From assembly GCF_900111565.1 (NCBI RefSeq), contig NZ_FOIK01000002.1:620001-684000 (forward strand): DNA of 64,000 nucleotides. The letters are read 5' to 3'. Numbering within the stretch: the stretch's first letter is position 1; each line of letters begins with the position of its first letter. The translations under genes were made by a program, and so were the position numbers. Shown piece after piece: positions 54,008-62,600 of this stretch. This stretch comes from Paenibacillus sp. NFR01 (GTDB lineage: Bacteria; Bacillota; Bacilli; Paenibacillales; Paenibacillaceae). The notes beneath the pieces are model-generated. The model saw only the letters and a program-made list of their open reading frames with translations, searched no databases and had not been told where the DNA came from.

Positions 54008-55114
54008 TCAGCCCCGTCTGCTGATAGCGTGATGGCCGCCGCGCAGGAAGGTGCTGCGGCTTTGGCGCAGCAATTCGATCCGCTGTTCAGCCAGGCGGTC
54101 CGCTGCCGCGGAGGTTGGAATGTTGTTCGTACGGGAAATCTCGATCACGCGCGTAATGCTGTCATAAATTTTGGCAATCTGCTTGAAGGCGCGATCCTTG
54201 TTATAGCCGTTCAGCTCGTCGGCAACATTGATGACACCGCCGGCATTGATCACGTAGTCCGGAGCATAGACGATACCCATCTCATGCAGCGCCGCGCCGT
54301 GGCATGCCTCCTTAAGCTGGTTATTCGCCGCGCCGGCGATGACCTTTGCCTTCAGGCGCGGCAGCGATTCGTCGTTGATCGTTGCGCCGAGGGCGCAAGG
54401 CGCATAAATATCGCATTTCACGCCGATGATCTCGTCCGGATCCACTGCCTGGGCGCCGTAAGCCTCGATTGCACGCTGCACGGCAGGCTTGTGGATGTCG
54501 GTAACAATCAGCTTCGCGCCTTCCTCGTGCAGATATTTGCACAGCGTAAAGGAGACGTTGCCCACGCCTTGCACGGCGATGGTTTTACCTTCCAGCGAGT
54601 CGGTCCCGAAGGCGGCTTTGGCTGCCGCTTTCATGCCTTGGTAGACGCCGAAAGCCGTGGCCGGGGACGGATTGCCCGACGAGCCGTAGGTCGCGGAGAT
54701 GCCGGTTACATGATCGGTCTCCTGGTGGATAATGTCCATATCCGCTTCGGTGGTGCCCACATCCTCTGCCGTTATATATCTGCCGTTCAAGCCTTCGACG
54801 AACCGGCCGAAGGCGCGGAACATCGCTTCGTTTTTATCCTTGCGCGGATCGCCGATGATTACGGTTTTGCCCCCGCCCAGATTCAGGCCGGACACGGCAT
54901 TTTTATAGGTCATTCCCCGGGCCAACCGCAGCGCGTCCACGATCGCCTCTTCCTCCGAGGCGTAAGTCCACATTCTGGTTCCGCCCAGTGCGGGGCCCAG
55001 CGTCGTGTCATGGATGGCAATAATCGCTTTTAATCCCGATGCCTTGTCCTGGCAAAACAACAGCTGTTCGTAATCTTCCTGCTCCATTGCTGCAAACAAT
55101 TCCATCTTTTTCAT
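54008..55114 (-). CDS. Leucine (branched-chain amino acid) dehydrogenase
   Basis: The 368-residue enzyme oxidatively deaminates Leu/Ile/Val to keto acids with [23 protein letters not shown] and [18 protein letters not shown] are classic, with the catalytic Lys region [19 protein letters not shown] and the NAD site [17 protein letters not shown]. The family includes Phe and Val dehydrogenases, but the length and motifs fit leucine dehydrogenase. In Bacillales such genes often sit with branched-chain fatty-acid precursor genes; none are adjacent here. An alternative ATG four codons in is possible. Confidence 0.94.
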   Translation of the reverse strand: MKKMELFAAMEQEDYEQLLFCQDKASGLKAIIAIHDTTLGPALGGTRMWTYASEEEAIVDALRLARGMTYKNAVSGLNLGGGKTVIIGDPRKDKNEAMFRAFGRFVEGLNGRYITAEDVGTTEADMDIIHQETDHVTGISATYGSSGNPSPATAFGVYQGMKAAAKAAFGTDSLEGKTIAVQGVGNVSFTLCKYLHEEGAKLIVTDIHKPAVQRAIEAYGAQAVDPDEIIGVKCDIYAPCALGATINDESLPRLKAKVIAGAANNQLKEACHGAALHEMGIVYAPDYVINAGGVINVADELNGYNKDRAFKQIAKIYDSITRVIEISRTNNIPTSAAADRLAEQRIELLRQSRSTFLRGGHHAISRRG

Positions 55115-55199
55115 ATCTCCCGTCTCACTTCTATCCTAAGGTTAAGAACCCCTACTCACGCTAGTACAACCGAAAAAGATTGTCAATAAACTTTATCCT

Positions 55200-55529
55200 T
55201 TACTGCCAATAGCGGTCGGGGCGGTACTCGATTTCGGACTCGGCCGTAACGGTAAGCCTTCCGGATGCCGCATCGTACTGCACCGGATGGTTGCCGACAT
55301 AATACCAGTGTTTGACCACCGGGCCGCCCGGCGGTTCTTCGAACCGGAACACGTTGAGTTCCGGCCACAGTTTAAGAATCTCGGCCCCCTGCTCCGAAGA
55401 TACGCCGGTCAGCGTAATCACCGTTTGCCCGCCCTCGCGCTCCAGGACATATTCCACGCCGTCCGCGCTTGCTGCCAGCATTCTTCCGGTTACCGAATGT
55501 TTGACCAGCACTCGTTCATCCTTGTGCAT
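55200..55529 (-). CDS. Hypothetical protein, 109 residues
   Basis: The protein is not recognised. It has a strong GGGAGGT ribosome site. The chain alternates polar and apolar residues as in a small beta-rich domain (VLVKHSVTGRMLAASADGVE, QTVITLTGVSSEQGAEIL, KHWYYVGNHPVQYDAASG). No signal peptide or membrane segment is seen. The next gene upstream on the same strand (the pirin) lies 69 bases away, so they may be co-transcribed. Confidence 0.65.
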   Translation of the reverse strand: MHKDERVLVKHSVTGRMLAASADGVEYVLEREGGQTVITLTGVSSEQGAEILKLWPELNVFRFEEPPGGPVVKHWYYVGNHPVQYDAASGRLTVTAESEIEYRPDRYWQ

Positions 55530-55598
55530 GTGTACCTACCTCCCAAGCCATCCGGCTTCATCGAATTTGCTTCCCACGTTGCGGTCTGTGAAATGCCA

Positions 55599-56300
55599 TT
55601 ACGGCAGATCAATGACCATCACGAACAGATCATGGATCGCGGCAATCGTCAGGGGACCGGGTGCTTCGATCCGGGCATGATCGCCCGGCTGCAGCGGCTC
55701 ATCCGCTCCCAGCCCGGCCAGTCCTTCGATGACATACACAAACACCCGGCGTCCCGGCGCTTGCCGCAGCTCCAGTCGTCCTCCCGCCTGCGCCTTCCCC
55801 AGATAAATCGTCAGATCCTGGGCGATGTCCACCGTCTCTTCCGAGCGTTCAGGCGCGACGACCGGGAGCAGCCGTCCGTCCAGCTTTTGCGGATCAAAAC
55901 CGCCGGTGCGGTAAGACGGTGCCCCGCCGCGACGCCGCGGCATGAACCAGAGCTGAAGCAGCCGGACCGGTTCGTCATCCGATGGATTATGCTCGGTGTG
56001 GATGACGCCTGTTCCGGCCGACATGCGCTGTACGCCGCCGAACGATGTCTCCACCACATGGCCAAGGTTGTCTTCATGGCGCAGCGTGCCGCTCAGCACG
56101 ATGGAGACGATCTCCATATCGCTGTGCGGGTGGGCGCCGAACCCTTTTCCCGGAGCGATCGTGTCGTCATTGCAGACCCGCATCGGTCCGAATGCGGTAT
56201 TGTCCGGGTCATAATAGTCGCCGAACGAAAACAAATGCGCGCCTTTCAGCCAGCCATAATCGAATCGGTGCGCAGCTTCTGCGGCATATCGTTCAATCAT
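55599..56300 (-). CDS. Pirin-family cupin protein
   Basis: The 233-residue bicupin has the N-terminal pirin motif: MRVCNDDTIAPGKGFGAHPH then SDMEIVSIVLSGTLRHEDNL, with metal ligands His-x-His and a later Glu, and RMSAGTGVIHTEHNPSDDEP. Pirins include quercetin dioxygenase-like (YhaK/YhhW) enzymes and redox sensors. The C-terminal cupin lacks the full metal set, as usual. The start follows AAAGGAGGG. Confidence 0.93.
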   Translation of the reverse strand: MIERYAAEAAHRFDYGWLKGAHLFSFGDYYDPDNTAFGPMRVCNDDTIAPGKGFGAHPHSDMEIVSIVLSGTLRHEDNLGHVVETSFGGVQRMSAGTGVIHTEHNPSDDEPVRLLQLWFMPRRRGGAPSYRTGGFDPQKLDGRLLPVVAPERSEETVDIAQDLTIYLGKAQAGGRLELRQAPGRRVFVYVIEGLAGLGADEPLQPGDHARIEAPGPLTIAAIHDLFVMVIDLP

Positions 56301-56350
56301 GGAAATCCCTCCTTTTCGTCTTCCTCATTTTAACAGACCGCATACCGAAA

Positions 56351-56392
56351 CCAAAAAACAGGCTCATCCTCCGTCATGGAGAACGAGCCTGC
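56351..56392 (-). terminator. Rho-independent terminator of the nitroreductase gene
   Basis: CAGGCTC and GAGCCTG with an inner TTCTCC/GGAGGA extension, followed by six T's on the minus strand. Confidence 0.85.
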
Positions 56393-56415
56393 TTGCATAT
56401 GCCGGAAGTACCAGT

Positions 56416-57063
56416 TTAGCCCTCGAAGGAATTCCATTGCACGACGGATTCCAGCGGCAGCCGCACCGTCGGATGTCCCTCCACAGCCGCTTTGCCGAGC
56501 GCGATCAGCATGACCGTCTCGTAGCGTTCCGGAATTTGGAACAGCTCCCGGAAAGCAGCGGGGTTGAACCCGCCCATCGGCACAGTGTCATAGCCGCGGG
56601 CTTTGGCGGCAAGCATCAGCTGCATCGACACCAGGCCGCCGTCGATCAGCGCGATCTCCTTGCGCTTCTGGTCCGGCATGGATGAGTAGCCCTCGCGGCT
56701 GCGCTTCGCCATCGCCAGTCCCAGATCGGACGGCATGATGCCTTTGGCGATCGCCGATTCATAGATAACATCGGCATTCTCATAGGCGTGAACGTCGCCG
56801 AGCACCGCAATGGTCGCGGAAGCGTCCACGACCTGCTGCTGGTTGTTGGCGACCGGCAGCAGTTTTGCTTTTACTTCCGGATCAGTGATGACGATAAAAC
56901 GCCAAGGCTGAAGGTTCGAGGAAGACGGAGCCAGGATTGCTTCATTCAAAATCTCCTGAATCTCCTCATTTGAAATCACCCAGGACGGGTCGTACTTGCG
57001 CACCGAATGTCGATCGCGGATCACTTTCCCGAATTCGGTTTCGGGTTTCAGCCCAGTGGACAT
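56416..57063 (-). CDS. Nitroreductase-family FMN oxidoreductase
   Basis: The 215-residue flavoprotein has the FMN phosphate motif in DRHSVRKYDPSWVISN and AILAPSSSNLQPWRFIVITD, the mid-chain GLVSMQLMLAAKARGYDTVP, and GGFNPAAFRELFQIPERYE with VMLIALGKAA. Family members reduce nitro compounds, quinones or flavins using NAD(P)H. It follows the Rrf2 regulator on the same strand with a 92-base gap that contains TATACG repeats, so it may be its target. Confidence 0.93.
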   Translation of the reverse strand: MSTGLKPETEFGKVIRDRHSVRKYDPSWVISNEEIQEILNEAILAPSSSNLQPWRFIVITDPEVKAKLLPVANNQQQVVDASATIAVLGDVHAYENADVIYESAIAKGIMPSDLGLAMAKRSREGYSSMPDQKRKEIALIDGGLVSMQLMLAAKARGYDTVPMGGFNPAAFRELFQIPERYETVMLIALGKAAVEGHPTVRLPLESVVQWNSFEG

Positions 57064-57120
57064 GGTTTTGATCTCCTCTCGTCTACCCTATTTTTTTCTC
57101 TTCAATTGCAACTGTTATTT

Positions 57121-57137
57121 TATACGCACAGTATACG
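57121..57137. promoter_or_regulatory. Candidate operator upstream of the nitroreductase
   Basis: TATACG occurs twice (57121-57126 and 57132-57137), 11 bases apart, i.e. one helical turn, about 60 bases before the nitroreductase start. It could be a minus-10/operator element for the Rrf2 regulator. Confidence 0.35.
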
Positions 57138-57155
57138 TTAAGCCAAGATTTGCTG

Positions 57156-57593
57156 TCAACAACCTGCCCTTCGCATCAGATCGGCCAGCGTATAATTCTC
57201 CAATACGCCCAATACGCTGCGGTCCATTTCCTCCAGCACTTCCCCGCATGCCGACTTCATCCGTTCGCCAAATTCGCCGTCGGGCATCGTGCCGCTGACC
57301 GCACGGCTGCAGGACTCGCCGACCTCAAGCGCCAGATAGACTTCGGCCAGCGTAAGCTCTTCGGGCTTGCGGTTCAGCAGATAACCGCCGTCCCGGCCCT
57401 CGCGGGTTACCAGAATGCCTTCGCGGGTCAGATTGGCCATGATTCGCCGCAGCAGCGTCGCATCCGACGCCAGCCGGCCGGCGAGCTCGCAGCTGGAACA
57501 AGTCTCCTTCTTCTGCCCCAGCAGGACAAGCGCCTGGAGCACCAGTCCGAATGCCCGATGCTGGTAAGCGCCGTCGCTTCGTATTTTTGCCAT
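57156..57593 (-). CDS. Rrf2-family transcriptional regulator
   Basis: The protein has 145 residues with the start at ATG 57593 after AAGGAG; the 32-codon upstream frame lacks support. Its winged helix includes GRLASDATLLRRIMANLTRE and GILVTREGRDGGYLL, the Rrf2 signature. Cysteines occur in ETCSSCELAG, GESCSRA and MKSACGEV. The last two lie in the region where NsrR/IscR bind an iron-sulphur cluster, though with a longer spacing, so redox or NO sensing is possible but not shown. It probably regulates itself and the nitroreductase. Confidence 0.92.
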   Translation of the reverse strand: MAKIRSDGAYQHRAFGLVLQALVLLGQKKETCSSCELAGRLASDATLLRRIMANLTREGILVTREGRDGGYLLNRKPEELTLAEVYLALEVGESCSRAVSGTMPDGEFGERMKSACGEVLEEMDRSVLGVLENYTLADLMRRAGC

Positions 57594-57705
57594 GTCTCTC
57601 GCTCCTTCTTGCGGATCTTTCCAAGTAAAGTATAGATTGTGCTGTTGTTTTTGGCAAAGGGCTGGCCGCTCCATTCGCCGCGAACTCATTCATAAGCCTG
57701 CCGGA

Positions 57706-57748
57706 ACTAAAGACGCCGCCGGATTGGTTTCCGGCGGCGCGCTTTTTC
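57706..57748 (-). terminator. Terminator of the cohesin-SLH gene
   Basis: GCGCCGCCGG and CCGGCGGCGT form a strong stem on the minus strand followed by CTTTAG. On the plus strand CTTTTTC follows, so it may work both ways. Confidence 0.8.
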
Positions 57749-57764
57749 TCTAGCGGTTAGGTGT

Positions 57765-59642
57765 TTACGAATTGATCAAATCGGCTTGGATCAGCAGGCG
57801 GCGGATCATTGCCGCGGCTTCGGCCCGGGTCAAGGTAGCGCCCGGCTTCAGTTCACCGCCGCTGCCCTTGATCCATCCCTGGCCGACGGCTGCGGCTACG
57901 GCTTCCTTCGCCCAGGCCCCGACCTTGCCGGCATCGCCGAACGCGGACAGAACCGCCTGCGGATCGGCCGGAGTCCGGCTTTGCCCCAGCAAAGCCGCAG
58001 CCCGGTTCAGCACGACCATGGCTTCGGCGCGGCTGATGGATGCGCCCGGCTTGAAGCTTCCGTCGGCATAACCGCCGATCAGGCCGCGGGACTCCGCGGT
58101 TTGCACGCCGCCTGCGTACCAGGCCGAGGCGGACACATCCGTCGGCAGGGAAGCCGTGGACTGCGTAGAACCGTAAAGTCCAAGCCCGCGCAGCAGCACG
58201 GTGACAAATTCGGCCCGGCTGATGCTGCGGTCCGGCTCAAAGCGGTTTGCGGAAGCACCCTGAATCACCAGCCTGGAAGCCAGATCGGCGACATCCGCCC
58301 GGCTCCAGTGTTTTTCCGTATCGGCAAACGATTTGGCACTGTAGATCACGGCGTATACGCTGTTGCTCATGCTGTTGACCACGGCCGAATAGCTGCCGTC
58401 GCTCCCTTGAACCACGCGGGTCGGAATATGCTTCAGGCTGCCGTCTTCGCCCATCACGACTGCCGTCGTAATCCGTCCGGGATCCGTCCCTTCCGGAATG
58501 GCAATGCTGCGTTCCACATAATTGTTGAAACGGTCAATGGCTACCTGATGCCCGTTGTATTCGGCGCTTACCTTAAATTCAACCGGCGCGGAAACCAAGG
58601 AAGCCGTTTGCATCTGCGCGGCCTTCTGCGCTGCAGCGGCCGCATCAGCATCCGCCTCATTGAGGGAAATATCGATGGTAATCGCGGATAACGCATTCTC
58701 CGCGCCCAGCTTCTTGGCAACCTCGTCGATCTGAATCATCGGGGCCGGAAGGACATAGGAAGCGAACGGGGTCTTTACTTCAACCTCAGCTTTTCCGCTT
58801 TCCATCGCTTTGACCAGCGTTCCGTTCAGTTTGCCGACGACTTTATCCGCCAAGGAACTGTTCAGGGCAAGCGTCAGACGGGTTTGCCCCTGCTGCCCGA
58901 TCTGTGCCAAGGCTTTATCGTTGTCTACCTTGATCGTGGTCACGGTCCGGCCGTTCACCGCATCGCTTGAGGCACTGGCATAGGATGGCTGCTCCTTGCC
59001 GCCTAAGTAGACCTTTACATCCGAAAGCGACGGCAGCTTGCCGGAATCGTCGCTGCGGGCTGGAATAACGGTAACTGCGCCACCGGTCACCGCCGTTTGC
59101 AGCGCCTCGGCGGCGGCATCCGCCCCGAAATTCACGCCGGCGAACAACAGCTGCTCCGGGTCGCCGCTTGCCAGCGTGAAGCCCGTGTCGCCGGTCGCTC
59201 CCTTCGCTTTTACATGAATGACAAACAGTTCCCGATCGCCCAGAATCGGATGCTCCGTCTCGCCGCCCGCGCTGGTGTCGATCCAGGCCACCCGCAGCCA
59301 GCCTTCCTTATTGTCGATATTGGAACTGAAGTACCCTTTCGGATCTGCAAGTCCGGCGTCTTTGTCCGTATTGCCGTACACCGAGGAAAGGCCGCTCACC
59401 TCCAAACGCGCGGGATCGAAATTGAGCTGCAGATTATACGAGTAAATGCCTTGGACGGCGGTAACCTTCACCGGAACTGTACTGATCGAGCCCGTGGACA
59501 GCGACACATCGCCAATAGTCAGCTTAACGGCCGGTCCGGCCGATTCGGCAGCTGCGATAGGCGGAACGCCGCCCGTCCAGGACAGCATAAACGCTAACAG
59601 CAGGACGAATGCCGTTTGGATCATCCTTAATGACTTGAACAT
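57765..59642 (-). CDS. Cohesin domain protein with three SLH cell-wall anchors
   Basis: The protein has about 625 residues with start ATG 59642 after AGGAGG. It has a signal peptide (MIQTAFVLLLAFMLSWTGG) and a cohesin-type beta-sandwich (about 38-195: VKLTIGDVSLSTGSISTVPV, YSYNLQLNFDPARLEVSGLS, LRVAWIDTSAG, LFVIHVKAKGATG). A long middle region of unknown fold follows, then three SLH repeats (about 435-625: SFADTEKHWSRADVADLASR, SISRAEFVTVLLRG, GGYADGSFKPGASISRAEAM, ATLTRAEAAAMIRRLL). SLH domains bind pyruvylated wall polysaccharide. It is inferred to be a surface scaffold able to hold dockerin proteins such as the product of the gene just upstream. Confidence 0.92.
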   Translation of the reverse strand: MFKSLRMIQTAFVLLLAFMLSWTGGVPPIAAAESAGPAVKLTIGDVSLSTGSISTVPVKVTAVQGIYSYNLQLNFDPARLEVSGLSSVYGNTDKDAGLADPKGYFSSNIDNKEGWLRVAWIDTSAGGETEHPILGDRELFVIHVKAKGATGDTGFTLASGDPEQLLFAGVNFGADAAAEALQTAVTGGAVTVIPARSDDSGKLPSLSDVKVYLGGKEQPSYASASSDAVNGRTVTTIKVDNDKALAQIGQQGQTRLTLALNSSLADKVVGKLNGTLVKAMESGKAEVEVKTPFASYVLPAPMIQIDEVAKKLGAENALSAITIDISLNEADADAAAAAQKAAQMQTASLVSAPVEFKVSAEYNGHQVAIDRFNNYVERSIAIPEGTDPGRITTAVVMGEDGSLKHIPTRVVQGSDGSYSAVVNSMSNSVYAVIYSAKSFADTEKHWSRADVADLASRLVIQGASANRFEPDRSISRAEFVTVLLRGLGLYGSTQSTASLPTDVSASAWYAGGVQTAESRGLIGGYADGSFKPGASISRAEAMVVLNRAAALLGQSRTPADPQAVLSAFGDAGKVGAWAKEAVAAAVGQGWIKGSGGELKPGATLTRAEAAAMIRRLLIQADLINS

Positions 59643-59683
59643 AATGAAATTCCTCCTGTTGTTGTACACATTCACTGTTGCGG

Positions 59684-62600
59684 TTAGTTCGTATGCGTGC
59701 CGAAGTATTGCAGCGTCCCTTTTGGATACACCGTCCACTGATTCAACCGGAAGGTCGGCGAGCCGCCGTACGTGCCCGGTTTACGGACAATCGTGCCGCC
59801 ATTCGGAAGGAATGGGCTTGGTCCGGCAGCGGTAGGATCGCCGAGCACATCGATCACTTTGCCGGAGGGGTCGGTGATTACCAGCGCGTTCAATGTGAAC
59901 GAGTTCGGATCATAAAGCACCAAATCAACCTCGTTAAGATACCAGATCGGTAGTTCACCCGGATCCATGGCGCTGTAATACGTTGCGTTGATGCCGAGGT
60001 TCAGTGGGTTATTCGTCCAGGAATTGATCAGTTTAATGGAATCGGTGACGACCTTACCCGTCGATTTCATATACTTGTAAGCAACCAGATTATAATTATC
60101 ATAGCTGGCGTTCGGAACCGAGCTGTAGATCTCATAAGCGATCCGCTCGTTCCCGGCATTCAGGTATTCCGAGAAAAACGGCCCCGGAATCGCCGCCGAC
60201 GTCGTGAATCTCCAGTCGGTCTTGCCGGAAATCGCCGGGCTGTCGCCGCCCTGGGCGCCGGCGAAAGCGCCCTTGTCCACCAGTACATAATAAGCCGTGG
60301 CATCAAGCAGCCAATTCGGCGTGATGTTTACTGTATTTCCGGAAATCGATACCTTGGTGCTGTCAGCGGCATCGATCTGCTGTACCAGGCTATCGTCGGA
60401 CGCCTTGTAGATCAGAATCTTCTTCCCGCTTACGCCGGAGGAGATCGTTTTATCATAGGCGATGCTCAGCACGCCGCGTTTATCCGCGTCCGTATTGCCG
60501 GGTTGCGGAGCCAGAGCGGTGACCTTTGGACCGATATTGCCGACGATAGTCATGGTTCCGGACGTGGCGGGTTTACCGCTGGCCAGCGCACCGGCTGCCG
60601 CCGTCACGCTGAAATCGGTAACGGTGCCAGTAAATGGAGTTCCGTCGTAACCCAGCGTCAGGAACGCGCTGTCGCCGCTGGAGTATGCGGCGCTGGAGAT
60701 CGTTACGCCGGCAGGCGCATGATTCAGTGTAAAGTCCGCTCCCGTTAATGTTTCTTTGAAGGTATCGCCGTTCATCGACAGCAGGAGTACCGCGCCGTTA
60801 TCCGCGATCATCTGGGCAGCCGAGAAGTCGCTGCTCAGATTCTGCGCATTAAATCCGCGAGGGTCCGGTGTGGAGAAGCTCCAGCCGGCGGCGGAGATTC
60901 CGCCGAACGGATTGCCGCTGCCGTCGGTGAATGCTCCGGCTTCGATTTCGATTCCGTAAGTTGTCAGGTTTAGCAGTCCGGGATTGTGAATCGTGACAGT
61001 TTGACCGCTCACCGTAACGGCTTGGGTATCGTCTGCTGCAAATTCCGCCGCCACCGTACCGGTATCGAGATTACGGATGCGCACCTGTTTACCCGGCTTT
61101 GCTGCGACCGGTTCGTTGAATGTCGCCATGAAATCCGTGGATAATCCGACGCCTGTCGCTGAAGCTGACGGAAGCTTGCCCGTCAGGACCGGGGCGAGGG
61201 TATCCGGGGTAGAGAAGCTCCAGCCGCCGCTTCCCGAGAAACCGGCGAAGTCATTGCCCGCTTCGTCGCGGAATGCGCCGCTGTCGATTTCCACATGGTA
61301 TGCCGTACCGTCGGCGAGACCGGGATTGGCGATGGTGACTATATTTCCTGCGATCTGCACGAAAGCCGTATCGCCGGCGTTATAGGTTGCAATTGCAGTA
61401 TGGGTTAAGGCGGGCACAATCCGGATCGATTTACCGGACACCGCCGACACATTTTCACTAAAAGTAAGCACCAGCGGCGTGTTCATTCCCGCTGCAGACG
61501 AGGAACGGGCCGGAGAGAAATCCGTCGCCGCCGGCGCCGTTTTATCCGGGACGCTAAAACTCCAATCCGTCGCCTGCGTGAACCCTGCAAAATCATTGCC
61601 GGCCAAGTCGGCCAACGCGCCTTCTTCCACCGTGACATAATAATCCGTCTTCTCCTCAAGCTGAAGGCCGGTCAAAGTTACGGCAGTGCCGGCTGCGGCA
61701 ACATGCGTAATGTCCCCGGCATCCAGTTCGGCTGCCGAGCTGCCGTCATCCGCCCGGTGAATGACGATCTTTTTGCCAGCCGCAGCAAGAACCGGCTCAC
61801 TGAAGGTCATCTTCAGATCCGCGCCGGACCCGCCCGAAACGCCGCCGTCGGCCGGCAGTGTGGACACAAGCTGCGGCGCAATCGTATCGATCATCGCGAA
61901 GCTCCAGTCGGTATTTCCGCTCACCGCCGCGGACGGGTTGCCGGCCGCATCAGTAAACGCCCCGGCCGCCAGATCAATGCGGTAGGTCATATTGGCAAGC
62001 AGGCCCGGATTGGCGACGGTTACCCGATTGCCCAGGATCGTGACTTTGTCCGTATCGTCCGCCGGAATAGAAGCCGTCTCAGTATGCGTGGTTTCATTGT
62101 AGATTGTAATCGTCTTGCCGGCGGCCGACTGAACCGGTTCGCTGTACGTCAACACCAAGGCGCTGCCCGGCAGTACCTGCTTCGCGTGATTGGACGGCGT
62201 CCAGCCGGTTATGGCAGGCGGCGTAATGTCCGCCACCGTAAAGTCCCAGCCGGTCGCCCCGGCAACGCCTTCGGCGAAATTGCCTGCTGCATCGGTAAAG
62301 GCGCCTTCCGGCACCGTTACATAATAAGCTTCACTTTCTTCCAGCACAGCCGGTTGGATCGTCACATTTGCCCCCTGAATCGTGACGCGCGACGTATCGT
62401 CCGCGGCAATCGTGTCCGCCACGCTGCCATCTGTACGGTGCAGCACAATCGGCTGCCCCGCCGCGGCTCGAACCGGCTCATTGAACGTCAACACCAGATT
62501 GCTGCTTGGCAGCACCTGCACGGCATGGGCGGCAGGCAACTTCGCATTCACCCGGGGCCCTATCAGGTCCGGGGTCGATAGCCGCCATACTGTTGCGCCG

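Noticed and set aside
54005..55033. Plus-strand open frame opposite leucine dehydrogenase
   Set aside because: Antisense shadow of a conserved enzyme gene, no ribosome site.
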